NCBI RefSeq assembly: GCF_039545455.1
Contig: NZ_CP154467.1
Span: forward strand, 248,001 to 312,000
Direction: 5' to 3'
Length of the DNA: 64,000 nucleotides
Origin: Brucella sp. BE17
GTDB lineage: Bacteria > Pseudomonadota > Alphaproteobacteria > Rhizobiales > Rhizobiaceae
Of the stretch, positions 36,224 through 45,475 are shown one piece after another. A model generated the notes under the pieces. It had not been told where the DNA came from. It searched no databases and was given only the letters and a program-made list of their open reading frames with translations. The translations under genes were made by a program, and so were the position numbers. How positions within the stretch are numbered: position 1 is the stretch's first letter; the number at the start of each line of letters is the position of its first letter.

Positions 36224-37098
36224 AAATCGTCGTCACTGGACGAGAAGGGCAGGTTGTCCAGAGCCTTATTGAGACAGCATCTCAACGTGCTGACCTGCAA
36301 GTGACCGCGCTAGGCCGCCCGGAACTGGATTTAACAAAGCCGGAAACCGTGCGCAGTGCCATTGAAGCGCTCAAGCCCGACCTGGTCGTCTCCGCTGCCG
36401 CCTTCACGGCGGTGGATCAGGCTGAGGATGAACCTGAGCTGGCCTTCGCGGTGAATGCAACTGGCGCGCACACTGTTGCCCAAGCAGCACGGATCTGTGG
36501 TGCTCCTGTGATCCACTTGTCGACGGATTATGTTTTTGCGGGTGACGCTGACGAACCGTATGTTGAAACAGACGTCACCGGACCTCGCAGTGTTTATGGT
36601 CGTTCCAAGCTTGAAGGTGAACGTCTGGTTGCGCAAGCTAATCCACAGCATATTATCTTGCGGACGGCTTGGGTCTATAGTCCCTTTGGAAAGAATTTCG
36701 TTAAGACGATGTTGAAGCTTGCGGAGACGCGCGATGCTCTCTCGGCCGTTTCCGACCAAAAGGGCAACCCTACCAGTGCGCTCGATATCGCTGATGCAAT
36801 TATCCAGGTGGGAGACCATCTGGCGGCGAAGGCAGCATTTTCTGACTATGGTGTTTATCACTTGGTCGGTACGGGCGATGTGAACTGGAGCGGTTTTGCA
36901 CGCGCCATCTTCGATGAAAGCGCTCCGCTTGGCGGGCCGACCGCGACTGTTGCTGATATTGCAACAGCCGACTATCCAACCAAGGCGAAACGTCCTGCCA
37001 ACTCACGTCTGTCGACTGCGAAATTCCAGAAAGTCTTCAACTGGTCTGCGCCGCACTGGCAATCGTCATTACGAGATGTCGTAGCCAGATTGGTTTAG
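36220..37098 (+). CDS. rfbD: dTDP-4-dehydrorhamnose reductase
   Basis: A 292-residue SDR enzyme that completes dTDP-L-rhamnose. It starts [20 protein letters not shown], has [18 protein letters not shown], and the catalytic [14 protein letters not shown] (YxxxK). [20 protein letters not shown] follows. The gene order rfbA-C-B-D is a compact unit with three tight junctions. A good terminator follows at 37121. Confidence 0.96.
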   Translation: MKIVVTGREGQVVQSLIETASQRADLQVTALGRPELDLTKPETVRSAIEALKPDLVVSAAAFTAVDQAEDEPELAFAVNATGAHTVAQAARICGAPVIHLSTDYVFAGDADEPYVETDVTGPRSVYGRSKLEGERLVAQANPQHIILRTAWVYSPFGKNFVKTMLKLAETRDALSAVSDQKGNPTSALDIADAIIQVGDHLAAKAAFSDYGVYHLVGTGDVNWSGFARAIFDESAPLGGPTATVADIATADYPTKAKRPANSRLSTAKFQKVFNWSAPHWQSSLRDVVARLV

Positions 37099-37120
37099 CA
37101 TTTAAGTGGGAAGAATTTAG

Positions 37121-37155
37121 ACGCGGTATCGCTCAATGTGCGGTGCCGCGTTTTT
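37121..37155 (+). terminator. Terminator of the rfbACBD operon
   Basis: ACGCGG (37121-37126) pairs with CCGCGT (37146-37151), with inner TCGC/GCGG pairing, followed by TTTTT. It is 22 bases after the rfbD stop. Confidence 0.8.
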
Positions 37156-37362
37156 CGTTCGATACTCCCTCCGAAACACGAAAATAGATATTATCCTAAC
37201 GTATTTTTACATCAATAATGCCAGAGAGTTTCCTAAACTCAGTTGTCTGTTTGTCGGCGGTCAACGGTTGTTGATGGATATAATAGGAACATGAATTTCG
37301 ACCGCTGCTAAAAGCAGAAAGGGAGAAAATTTCGGGCCACACAAAGAGATAAGCCATTGTGA

Positions 37363-37587
37363 TGGGGGGCAAATGCCATCGGGCGAGCGATTACACTTGC
37401 AAGAGAGAATTGCGGTGTCAGTGTTCTTGATTTCGACACAGTCTCTCTCGAGGAGATGCTGTTTCTGCCTGAGAAGGAAAACCTTGTCGATTTTCCCAAA
37501 GACAAGGTCGACCATATGTTGACTGTTGAGCTTAAACGAACTTTCTGGGCATCTCAGGCACGTATTCCGTTTTTGCTTGAAAGCTAA
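37363..37587 (+). pseudogene. Unrecognised 3' gene fragment, 74 codons
   Basis: This frame is open from just after a TGA at 37360-37362 to TAA at 37585-37587. It has protein-like composition, including LARENCGVSVLDFDTVSLEE and VDHMLTVELKRTFWASQARI. No start codon with a ribosome site exists inside it, so it looks like the tail of a disrupted gene. I do not recognise the family. It lies in the 800-base gap between rfbD and the alpha/beta hydrolase. Confidence 0.35.
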
Positions 37588-37693
37588 AATGCCAGGATCA
37601 TTAGAGCGTTTCTCTATCACAATGAATCGGAATGGTTTTGCAAATCAGTTTATTTCTGATTCGAACTATCTGCCGATGGAGGTCGGCAGATAT

Positions 37694-37807
37694 ATGTCAA
37701 AGGCTCTTTCTGTTGATCTTCGTACCTGTGTTCCTGCTGCCGTTTCGATGGGCAAGACGAGCTGGGAAGAGGAAGTGACCGATGAGGATTTTAGGGCGTC
37801 TTGTTGA
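37694..37807 (+). pseudogene. Possible N-terminal remnant of an IS630-type transposase
   Basis: The peptide starting MSKALSVDLRTCVPAAVSMG resembles the start of IS630-family transposases, which open with a conserved AxSxDLRxRVxxAV stretch before a helix-turn-helix. Similarity ends after about 20 residues, and the frame stops at 37805-37807. No inverted repeats or DDE domain were found, so only a scrap remains. Resemblance over this length is weak evidence. Confidence 0.35.
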
Positions 37808-37905
37808 TGCTGATATGCAGTCTGGTGCAACCGCGTGAGCACGGTGATCTCCATTTCCACCCGAAGGCTGGCTCGTATCTGGAGCCAGCCTTGAATGTCT
37901 ATCGT

Positions 37906-38766
37906 TCAGTCGAGCTTGCGAGACAGAAAATCGTGGATCAGATCTGCGATCTCAACGGCATGGGTTTCCAGCGCGAAGTGACCAGTATCCAGCAGGTGTA
38001 TTTCGGCATCTGGCAGATCCCGTCTGTAGGCTTCGGCACCCGCTGGGATGAAGGCTGGATCGTGCCGCCCCCATGTGGCCAGAAGCGGTGGCTGGTATTT
38101 GCGGAAATATGCCTGAAACGCTGGGTAAAGCGCGACGTTACTCTTATAGTCGCCGATGAGGTCAAGCTGAATTTCCTCTGCGCCGGGACGAGCCATATAG
38201 GCAATGTCGAGTTCGTACCCGTCCGGTGACAGGCACTCTGGCGATACGCCTGTGCCATATTGCCAGTTGCGGATCGTGTCCGCTGACAGCGATGGGCGGC
38301 AGGCTTCGCGATTTTCAAGACTGGGGTCGCGCCAATAATTCTGCCATGCATCCCATTGATCGCTAAACCCATCCAGATAGGCATTGCCGTTTTGCGAGAT
38401 AATCGCCGTAATACGCTCAGGGTGCCGAGTGGCAAGGCGCAGGCCAACCGGCGCGCCATAATCAAAGACGTAAAGCGCGTAGCTTTTGATGCTAAGCGCT
38501 TCAGTAAAACCTTCAATCACGTCTGCGAGAACATCAAAAGAATAGGTGAAAGCCTCACGAGAGGGAGCTTTTGTCTGGCCGAAACCGGGCAGGTCCGGCG
38601 CAATCACCCGGAAGCGATCTGCAAGAAGAGGGATCAGGTCGCGGTACATATGGCTCGCAGTGGGAAAGCCGTGAAGTAAAAGCAGGACGGGGGCGTCAGT
38701 GGGGCCGGCCTCGCGGTAAAAGACATCAACCGCGCCGACCGTTTGATATTTGTAATGCAGGGTCAT
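37906..38766 (-). CDS. Alpha/beta hydrolase, epoxide hydrolase/haloalkane dehalogenase-like
   Basis: A 286-residue soluble hydrolase. LLLLHGFPTASHMYRDLIPL carries the oxyanion HG motif, and RVIAPDLPGFGQTKAP is the next conserved strand-turn. The nucleophile elbow is YALYVFDYGAPVGLRLA, with Asp at the nucleophile site as in epoxide hydrolases and haloalkane dehalogenases, not Ser as in esterases. TWGRHDPAFIP and DTGHFALETH give the acid and His. GGAG lies upstream of ATG 38766. It is divergent from the LysR gene, which probably regulates it. Confidence 0.85.
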   Translation of the reverse strand: MTLHYKYQTVGAVDVFYREAGPTDAPVLLLLHGFPTASHMYRDLIPLLADRFRVIAPDLPGFGQTKAPSREAFTYSFDVLADVIEGFTEALSIKSYALYVFDYGAPVGLRLATRHPERITAIISQNGNAYLDGFSDQWDAWQNYWRDPSLENREACRPSLSADTIRNWQYGTGVSPECLSPDGYELDIAYMARPGAEEIQLDLIGDYKSNVALYPAFQAYFRKYQPPLLATWGRHDPAFIPAGAEAYRRDLPDAEIHLLDTGHFALETHAVEIADLIHDFLSRKLD

Positions 38767-38864
38767 ACAAAGCTCCTTTGGGATGTCATCGGAGTATAAC
38801 GAATTTCCATTTTCGAAATAATTGCTGTAATCTGAAAGTATTGGTTTCAAAATCAGGAACAATG

Positions 38865-39764
38865 ATGGACCGGCTTGATGCAATCTCGATCTTTATGGCC
38901 GTGTTGGATACAGGTTCCTTTGCAGGGGCAGCGCGCAAGATCGGCTGCTCACCCGCGTCGGTAACGCGCGCAGTGGCGCAACTCGAAGATACCGCAGCAG
39001 AGCGGCTGATTGAACGCTCGACCCGTCACCTGAGCGTGACCGAGGCTGGGCACCGCCATGCTGCAAGTTATCGGCGCATACTTGACGAACTTGCTCAGGT
39101 GGAGGGTACAGCTACTGGCAGAGGCATCGGTGGAACACTTGTCGTCACCGCACCCGAATTATTCGGCCGGATGCATGTGCTGCCGTTGATCGAAAACTTT
39201 CTTATGCAGCATTCAGGGGTCCGCATTCGGCTTTTGTTGCAAAACCGCGTGGTGGATATGATCGGCGAGGGGGTCGATATCGCGATCCGGCTTGCGCACC
39301 TGCCGGATTCGTCTCTGACCGCCGTCAGGCTGGGTGATGTCCGCAAGATTTTTTGTGCGGCACCGCCTTATCTCTTAGCCCATGGACAGCCGAAACATCC
39401 CAGTGAGTTGGCAGACCACGTCTGTATCGGGTTGAATGAGCAGGGCCAACAAGAGTTGTGGCAATATTGCGAACGCGAAACCCGGCGTACAACGCGTGCA
39501 GTCCGGGTGAATTGCCGACTTTCTTTAAACAGCGCCGGCTCGGCTGTCGACGCAGCAGTCCGCGGCCTGGGCGTACTGCATCCCATTTCCTATCAGGTAC
39601 AACAGCAACTGTCGGATGGTCGTCTGCAGACCATTCTGGACGATTATACGCAAGCGCCGATGCCTGTACATCTGGTCTTTGTGTCTCGCCCGGCGCTTAG
39701 CACGGCGGCGTGTGCTTTCGTTGATTATGTGACCCCAATCATGCGCGAGATTTTACGGGATTGA
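38865..39764 (+). CDS. LysR-family transcriptional regulator
   Basis: A 299-residue regulator. The N-terminal winged helix is MDRLDAISIFMAVLDTGSFA, GAARKIGCSPASVTRAVAQL and ERSTRHLSVTEAG. The remainder is the effector-binding domain (LVVTAPELFGRMHVLPLIEN). ATG 38862 and 38865 are both possible, with AGGA just upstream. A 98-base gap separates it from the divergent alpha/beta hydrolase gene, the usual arrangement for a LysR target. Confidence 0.92.
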   Translation: MDRLDAISIFMAVLDTGSFAGAARKIGCSPASVTRAVAQLEDTAAERLIERSTRHLSVTEAGHRHAASYRRILDELAQVEGTATGRGIGGTLVVTAPELFGRMHVLPLIENFLMQHSGVRIRLLLQNRVVDMIGEGVDIAIRLAHLPDSSLTAVRLGDVRKIFCAAPPYLLAHGQPKHPSELADHVCIGLNEQGQQELWQYCERETRRTTRAVRVNCRLSLNSAGSAVDAAVRGLGVLHPISYQVQQQLSDGRLQTILDDYTQAPMPVHLVFVSRPALSTAACAFVDYVTPIMREILRD

Positions 39765-39781
39765 CGTGATGGCTCCCATCC

Positions 39782-40702
39782 TCATGGATATTGCGCGCCT
39801 GTGACCGTGAGATAAACCGCATAGAGTGACTTGGTGGCCGCAATGAAAAGCCTGTTACGGCGTGGTCCGCCAAAGGTGAGATTTGCGACGGTTTGTGGCG
39901 TCTTGATCTTGCCAAGCAGATCGCCCCGCGATGAAAAGCAATGCACGCCGTCTTCAGCGCTGCTCCACAGGTTGCCATCGGTATCCAAGCGAAAACCATC
40001 CGGCAATCCGTTGTCGATCGTGCAGAAAACTTCGCCGCCAGTGAGGCGCTTGCCATCGTCAACGACATCAAAAACGCGGATATGACGAGGTGCGGTCCTG
40101 TCGTGGCTATAGGCACTGTCCGCAACGAACAGTCTGGTTTCATCCGGTGAAAAGGCAAGCCCGTTTGGTTGCTCAAAATCGGTGATAACCGCTATGAGCT
40201 CACCGCTTTTCGGATCAAGACGGTATACGTTTCGGGCTGGCTGCTCGGGGTCGGCCTTGTAGCCTTCATAATCAGCCATGATTCCATATGTCGGGTCGGT
40301 AAACCAAACGGTGCCATCAGAGCGCACGATGACATCATTGGGCGCATTGAGCTTTTTGCCCTGATAGCTGTCTGCAAGCACGGTGATACTGCCATCCAGC
40401 TCCGTTCGGGTGACACGACGTCCGCCATGTTCACAGGAAACCAGCCGCCCTTCGCGGTCACGGGTGTTGCCATTGGCAAAATTGGAAGGTTGCCGAAAGG
40501 TGGAAACGCCGCCATCCGGTACCCAGCGCAGAATACGCTGGTTGGGTATATCGCTCCAAAGCAGGCAATTCAGATCGCCGAACCACACTGGCCCCTCTGC
40601 CCAGCGGCAATCGTTGTAAAGCTCGTCGAGATCGGCGCTTGGCACGATCATCTGCCGGAAGCGTTCGTCGTGAATTTCATAAATCGAACTATTGTCTGAC
40701 AA
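39782..40702 (-). CDS. SMP-30/gluconolactonase family protein
   Basis: A 306-residue six-bladed beta-propeller lactonase. RWAEGPVWFGDLNCLLWSDI contains the metal-binding Glu, and NGNTRDREGRLVSCEHGGRR, LNAPNDVIVRSDGTVWFTDP and FEQPNGLAFSPDETRLFVAD are the blade motifs with the Asn and Asp ligands. It probably opens an aldonolactone from the sugar imported by the ABC system encoded upstream. The start is TTG at 40702, with GGAG seven bases before. It is the last gene of that operon, 21 bases after the permease. Confidence 0.88.
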   Translation of the reverse strand: MSDNSSIYEIHDERFRQMIVPSADLDELYNDCRWAEGPVWFGDLNCLLWSDIPNQRILRWVPDGGVSTFRQPSNFANGNTRDREGRLVSCEHGGRRVTRTELDGSITVLADSYQGKKLNAPNDVIVRSDGTVWFTDPTYGIMADYEGYKADPEQPARNVYRLDPKSGELIAVITDFEQPNGLAFSPDETRLFVADSAYSHDRTAPRHIRVFDVVDDGKRLTGGEVFCTIDNGLPDGFRLDTDGNLWSSAEDGVHCFSSRGDLLGKIKTPQTVANLTFGGPRRNRLFIAATKSLYAVYLTVTGAQYP

Positions 40703-40723
40703 GGAAAGACTCCGGGGATATTG

Positions 40724-41671
40724 TTAGCGATCAGGCCTGCGGCTGCTGGCGAGGAAAATAACCGCAATGATGGTAAGTCCTGTCAGAACCAGACGAACAC
40801 CGGCACCGAAGCCATAGGTGTTGAGCATCGATACTATGAGGAACATGAAGAGAGCGGCACCCCAAATACCTGGGATATTGGAATCGCCACCTGCAACGGC
40901 GGTGCCGCCGATGATGACAACGGCAATCGACATCAAAAGATATTCAGTGCCCATATTGAGTGCCGCACCGCCCGAAAAGCAGGCAAGCAGAAAGCCGCAC
41001 AGCGATGCCAGAACCGCACAAAGCAGGTAGGTGACAAAGCGTGTACCATCAACCGGAACACCGGCCATGCGCGCGGCAAACGGGTTTTGCCCTATGGCTG
41101 AAATCCAGCGGCCATATATTGTTTTTCTTAGAAGCACCCAGCCGATAATCGACAGAAGCAGGGCTATGATGGCCACATTGGGAATTCCGAAAAGAGATGA
41201 CGTTGCGAACTGTGCCAAAACTTCCGGCGGTTTTACCCGCAGACCGCGATTGCTCCAGATCGCTGTCGACTGGATCAGGAAGCTCATCGACAAGGTTGCG
41301 ATAATTGGCGGGATGCGCAGGAGTTTGATCAGCGCATAATTGCAGATACCGATGCCAAGCCCGATCAGCAGGGCTACTGCAAGCCCTGCCAGCACCATGC
41401 TTGCCTGTGTATCCATCAGTTTCAATGCCAGTGTCGCGGCAAGGGTCATGGTTGCAGGGACCGAGAGGTCGATATTGCCGGGGCCAAGCGTGATGACGAA
41501 CATCTGTCCAAGGCCGACGATCACCGAGAAGGAGGCGAAGGTGAAGGCAGCATGAGAAAGCCCGGCAGCACCGGCGCCACCGGTAAACAATATGGTTATG
41601 AGCCAGACGGCAATGGTTGCGATGAACGACCATATCCATGGGCGGCTTGTGAGGACGGAGACAGCGGTCAT
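40724..41671 (-). CDS. Sugar ABC transporter permease (RbsC-like) 1
   Basis: A 315-residue inner-membrane protein with about nine hydrophobic segments. It has the family motifs SVIVGLGQMFVITLGPGNID and LSVPATMTLAA and the loop FAARMAGVPVDGTRFVTYLL, which contacts the ATPase. Near the C-terminus it has VVIIGGTAVAGGDSNIPG. It overlaps the second permease gene by four bases (ATGA), and the two presumably form a heterodimer. Confidence 0.9.
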   Translation of the reverse strand: MTAVSVLTSRPWIWSFIATIAVWLITILFTGGAGAAGLSHAAFTFASFSVIVGLGQMFVITLGPGNIDLSVPATMTLAATLALKLMDTQASMVLAGLAVALLIGLGIGICNYALIKLLRIPPIIATLSMSFLIQSTAIWSNRGLRVKPPEVLAQFATSSLFGIPNVAIIALLLSIIGWVLLRKTIYGRWISAIGQNPFAARMAGVPVDGTRFVTYLLCAVLASLCGFLLACFSGGAALNMGTEYLLMSIAVVIIGGTAVAGGDSNIPGIWGAALFMFLIVSMLNTYGFGAGVRLVLTGLTIIAVIFLASSRRPDR

Positions 41672-42609
41672 TGCTTTTTCTCCCGGCGATCAAGGCGATT
41701 GAGAAACAGGCGAAGCGCCAGCACCATGATCAGAATTGCGCCCTGCGCACCGATCTGCCAGTCGGGTGAAATACGCATGAAGGACAGAAAGGAACCAGCA
41801 AGGGTGAGCGTCAGCGCACCGATAACGGCACCAATCGGTGAAATGCGACCGCCTACGAATTCACCGCCGCCCAAGATGACACCGGCAATGGAAAGCAGCG
41901 TATAACGCAGGGCAATATTGGCATCTGCCGAAGTTGTCAGCCCGACAAGGGCGATACCGGCAAGCACTGCAAAGAAAGCTGCAAGCGCATAGGTGCCGGC
42001 ACGGATGGCGGTGATGGACCAGCCCGCACGCTCGATGGAGCGGGCATTGCCACCTGCACCACGCAACAACACACCAAACGTCGTTCGCATGACGATGAAA
42101 TGCGTGATGATGGCAACCAGAATGCTTGCGACAATCGCCATTGGTATGAAGGGTGGTTTGGTCGTCATGATCCAACGCGCCCAGTCGGGGGCCTGACCAC
42201 CGGGTGACGGTAACAGCAGCACGGCAAAGCCACCCCAGACAAAGCTCATGCCAAGTGTCACCACAATGGAAGGCAGATTGCGTAGATGGATGATGGCACC
42301 AAGTGCTGCATAGGCTGCTATCGCCAGAGCAAGGATCAGAATACCGATAACGGGGTCGGTGTTGAGGTAGGTTGCGGCCACGCAGACGACGAAGCTCACA
42401 AAAGTTCCCATCGAGAGGTCAAGATCGTTGACCGCCATGATGAGCATCTGTGCGATGGTTGCGAGCGCAATCGGCACTGCGAGATTAAACAGCAGGTTGA
42501 GGCCGGTGTAACTCATGGCCCGCGGTTGCATGTAGAAAACGGCGGCCAGCAGCAAAGCGAGCGAGAAAACCGGCGTTAGCAGGCGCAGAGATGAGGCGGA
42601 AAGGCGCAT
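41668..42609 (-). CDS. Sugar ABC transporter permease (RbsC-like) 2
   Basis: A 313-residue membrane protein of the same family. It has ALATIAQMLIMAVNDLDLSM for the substrate-binding motif, GAGGNARSIERAGWSITAIR as the ATPase-coupling loop, and SIAGVILGGGEFVGGRISPI near the end. Its ATG shares one base with the TAA of the ATPase gene. Confidence 0.9.
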   Translation of the reverse strand: MRLSASSLRLLTPVFSLALLLAAVFYMQPRAMSYTGLNLLFNLAVPIALATIAQMLIMAVNDLDLSMGTFVSFVVCVAATYLNTDPVIGILILALAIAAYAALGAIIHLRNLPSIVVTLGMSFVWGGFAVLLLPSPGGQAPDWARWIMTTKPPFIPMAIVASILVAIITHFIVMRTTFGVLLRGAGGNARSIERAGWSITAIRAGTYALAAFFAVLAGIALVGLTTSADANIALRYTLLSIAGVILGGGEFVGGRISPIGAVIGALTLTLAGSFLSFMRISPDWQIGAQGAILIMVLALRLFLNRLDRREKKQ

Positions 42610-44069
42610 TATTCGTGTCCTCCCTCAAAGGAAGCAGCAAGCACGTTTTTTTCCGTGATTTCGTTGTCAATCAGTTCAGTCACAATGGCACCGTCGCGAA
42701 AGACATAGACACGATCACACAGTTCGATCTCGTCCATTTCGGTAGAATACCAGACAAAGGTGCGGCCGTTCTCAGCTTCATGGCGTAGAATCTCATAGAC
42801 TTCCTGTTTGGTGCCGACATCGACACCGCGCATAGGGTCATCCATCAGAATAACATCGGCGCTGGTGGCAAGTGCGCGAGCAAAAAGCACTTTTTGCTGA
42901 TTGCCACCCGAAAGCGACAGGATGCGATTGCCCATATCGGGCGTGCGAATTTGAATCTTGTCTTTCCATTGCGCACCCAGTTTGTCTTCACGTATCGGGT
43001 CGACAAGCTTCAGCGATGAAAGGCGATCAAGCGAACCAATGGTGAGATTGTGCAGGATGCTCCACAGCGGGAATGTACCGTTAAGACTACGGTCGCCTGC
43101 AACAAATGCGATTTCACAATTGCGTGCAGGCAACCAGTTTGGCCGACGCGCATAATAAAGATCAAGCAGCATCTTTGTCTGGCCATGACCTGCAAGCCCA
43201 GCCAGTCCGACGACTTCGCCTTTGAAAGCCTGAAACGGCTTGATGTCGTTGGCGCGTTTGACTGAGGAGAGGACTGCTTGGCCGGTCGTGTCCGTCTTAG
43301 CCGCGCGGCGTGCCGCTTTTTCGCGCTCGACGCTGCCCATAGCTTCGACAAGACTGCGATTGGTAAAATCTTGAGCATTACGATTGGCGACGACCTTGCC
43401 GTCCTTCATAACGATGATCCGGTCTGCGGTCGCGAGAATTTCACCAAGCATATGGGAGATGAGGATAACCGCACCGCCCGTGCCGACAAAGCGGCGAACA
43501 TAGGCCATCAGCTGAGCGGCGATGCCCGCATCGAGCGATGAGGTCGGCTCATCGAGAATGACCAGCTTCGGCGCTATTCCTGGAGCTGTAAAATTGATGG
43601 CGATTTCTACCATCTGCCGCTCGGCAATGGACAGCTCGTCAACGGTTGCAGTGCAATCGATTCTGTGACCGGGGAAGATCTCGCCGAGTTTTTTTGCAAT
43701 GAGATCGATAGCTTTGCCGCGCCAGCTTACGCCGGTGAGGTCACGCTGCATGATGCGGACATTTTCGGCAATGGTCAGATTGGGAAAAAGCGACAGCTCC
43801 TGAAACACGCAGCGCACCCCGTGTTTGCGTGCGGTTGCAACCCCATGGCCTGTTTCGCCGTGATAGGACAGGTTGCCTTCATGTGGGGCAAGGCCGCCAT
43901 TGATGACATTGACGATGGTGGATTTGCCAGCACCATTATGGCCGACAAGGCCGACGCATTCGCCTTCATGGATCACGAGGTCAGCGCCGTCCAGTGCCTT
44001 TACCGCACCGAACTGCACACGAATATTGCGTGCGGCAACCACCTCGCCTTTGTCGATTGAATGAGACAT
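42609..44069 (-). CDS. Sugar ABC transporter ATPase (RbsA-like, two nucleotide-binding domains)
   Basis: A 486-residue protein with two ABC domains. The first has Walker A GLVGHNGAGKSTIVNVINGG, LSIAERQMVEIAINF and KLVILDEPTSSLDAGIAAQL. The second has a degenerate Walker A (GLAGLAGHGQTKMLLDLYYA) but keeps LSGGNQQKVLFARALATSAD and VILMDDPMRGVDVGTKQEVY. This asymmetry is normal for RbsA/XylG/MglA-type importers. The start is ATG 44069, after GGAT; upstream in-frame codons are unlikely. Confidence 0.92.
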   Translation of the reverse strand: MSHSIDKGEVVAARNIRVQFGAVKALDGADLVIHEGECVGLVGHNGAGKSTIVNVINGGLAPHEGNLSYHGETGHGVATARKHGVRCVFQELSLFPNLTIAENVRIMQRDLTGVSWRGKAIDLIAKKLGEIFPGHRIDCTATVDELSIAERQMVEIAINFTAPGIAPKLVILDEPTSSLDAGIAAQLMAYVRRFVGTGGAVILISHMLGEILATADRIIVMKDGKVVANRNAQDFTNRSLVEAMGSVEREKAARRAAKTDTTGQAVLSSVKRANDIKPFQAFKGEVVGLAGLAGHGQTKMLLDLYYARRPNWLPARNCEIAFVAGDRSLNGTFPLWSILHNLTIGSLDRLSSLKLVDPIREDKLGAQWKDKIQIRTPDMGNRILSLSGGNQQKVLFARALATSADVILMDDPMRGVDVGTKQEVYEILRHEAENGRTFVWYSTEMDEIELCDRVYVFRDGAIVTELIDNEITEKNVLAASFEGGHE

Positions 44070-44097
44070 GCATCCGAACTGTATTGGAGATAAGGGA

Positions 44098-44122
44098 GGG
44101 GCAGACACGCTGTGTCCGCCCC
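44098..44122 (-). other. Intercistronic stem-loop after the binding-protein gene
   Basis: In minus-strand RNA, GGGGCGGACAC (44122-44112) pairs with GTGTCUGCCCC (44108-44098) with one G-U pair and a three-base loop. It sits between the binding-protein and ATPase genes. Such structures often stabilise the upstream message or partly stop transcription, giving more binding protein than membrane components. There is no long T tract after it. Confidence 0.55.
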
Positions 44123-44137
44123 TTTGGAAAGCCGAAC

Positions 44138-45154
44138 CTACTTCGCGTCTGCAATGACCTTCTGCGCGTCTTCAAGCGAATATTCGACGTTAGCAACGCC
44201 ACCCTTCTGGGTGTTTCCAAGGTCCTCTTCGAGCGATTCCTGGCTGACGCTCAGGAATGGAACGACGAGATCTTTCTTGACTTCCTTGCCGTCGAGAATT
44301 TGTTGTGCGACCCAGAACGCAAGTGTTGAAACACCCGGTGCAATTGAAACCGACATGGTTTCATAGCCATCGGCATCCTTTTGGCTCTTCCACCACTGCA
44401 ATTCGTCTTCGCGGTTGCCCATGATGATGATTGGCGTTTCTCGCTTTGCAGCAGCAAAAGCCTGTGCTGCGCCGTAGCCGTCACCGCCCTGTGTGACAAC
44501 GGCATCGATCTTCGGCAGGCTTGGCAGAACACCGGCTACCGCGCGCTGTGCGACATCCGCCGCCCAGTCGCCATGGACCGAACCGACGATCTTGAAATTG
44601 GGATGCTTTTTCACGCCTTCCTGAATACCAGCATGTAGTTCGTCATCCACGGAAACGCCGGCAAGGCCGCGAATTTCAAGGAGATTTCCGCCGTCGGGCA
44701 GACGCTTTGCAAGATACTCGACCTGACCTTCGCCCATTGCCTTGAAGTCAACGGCGATACGCCATGCGCAAGGCTCGGTGACGATACCATCGAACGAAAC
44801 CACGGTAATGCCTGCATCGCAGGCTTCCTTGACTGCACCATTCAAAGCAGTTGGGGAAGCGGCGTTGACGACGATAGCGTCATAGCCCTGCAGGATCATG
44901 TTCTGAATCTGCGCGGCCTGTTCAGTCGCTTGATTTTCAGCGGTGGTGAAAGCGTCGGCTGCAGACACGGTGCCTGCGCTGACGGCTTCTTTCGTTACCT
45001 TGTCCCAGCTCTGAAGCATGGCCTGACGCCATGAGTTTCCAGCATAATTGTTAGAAAAAGCGATCTTTTTCGATGATGTATCGGCAGATGCGTTACCCGA
45101 CGCCATGACAGCGGCGAGTGCAGCGGATGCCAAAAGAATTTTCCCAAGCTTCAT
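44138..45154 (-). CDS. Sugar ABC transporter periplasmic binding protein
   Basis: A 338-residue protein with signal peptide MKLGKILLASAALAAVMASG ending near NASA. The type I periplasmic fold (RbsB/XylF group) shows KIAFSNNYAGNSWRQAML, QNMILQGYDAIVVNAASPTA, GITVVSFDG and VVTQGGDGYGAAQAF. GGGAGGAATGAA precedes ATG 45154. It leads the operon (binding protein, ATPase, two permeases, SMP-30 lactonase). The ligand is likely a mono- or disaccharide but cannot be named. Confidence 0.93.
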   Translation of the reverse strand: MKLGKILLASAALAAVMASGNASADTSSKKIAFSNNYAGNSWRQAMLQSWDKVTKEAVSAGTVSAADAFTTAENQATEQAAQIQNMILQGYDAIVVNAASPTALNGAVKEACDAGITVVSFDGIVTEPCAWRIAVDFKAMGEGQVEYLAKRLPDGGNLLEIRGLAGVSVDDELHAGIQEGVKKHPNFKIVGSVHGDWAADVAQRAVAGVLPSLPKIDAVVTQGGDGYGAAQAFAAAKRETPIIIMGNREDELQWWKSQKDADGYETMSVSIAPGVSTLAFWVAQQILDGKEVKKDLVVPFLSVSQESLEEDLGNTQKGGVANVEYSLEDAQKVIADAK

Positions 45155-45299
45155 TTCATTCCTCCCGGTTGCAAATATCCCCCCGTAGCACTGGCGCGCT
45201 TCGGACGTTTGAATTTGAATGTGGCGCGAAACCTCCCGCACCGCCGCTCCTCAACGACACCATTCGCCACGCCGTTCGCCTATGACATTTTAGGTTGTC

Positions 45300-45410
45300 T
45301 TGCGGGCAATTTTCTGGTGAAGCGAGAATGAAATAAATACGCTGCGCTGTGAAGGCTGATCAAAGCAACCGTGCTGCGGGTTTACGCAGCAAAATTGCGG
45401 GAACCCGCAA
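45300..45410. promoter_or_regulatory. Palindrome cluster between the sugar ABC operon and the two-component genes
   Basis: The gap 45155-45475 separates divergent operons. GCTGCG/CGCAGC (45373-45390) and TTGCGGG, AA, CCCGCAA (45395-45410) are two adjacent perfect inverted repeats, and TTGCGGG recurs at 45300-45306. The repeated half-site makes this a candidate binding region for the neighbouring response regulator. Assignment is by position only. Confidence 0.45.
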
Positions 45411-45475
45411 GACGCGCCCAAGGGAAAACGGCGTATTATAAGAGCAGAGCAATCTTTGTTTGGGAGGATAGTCGC

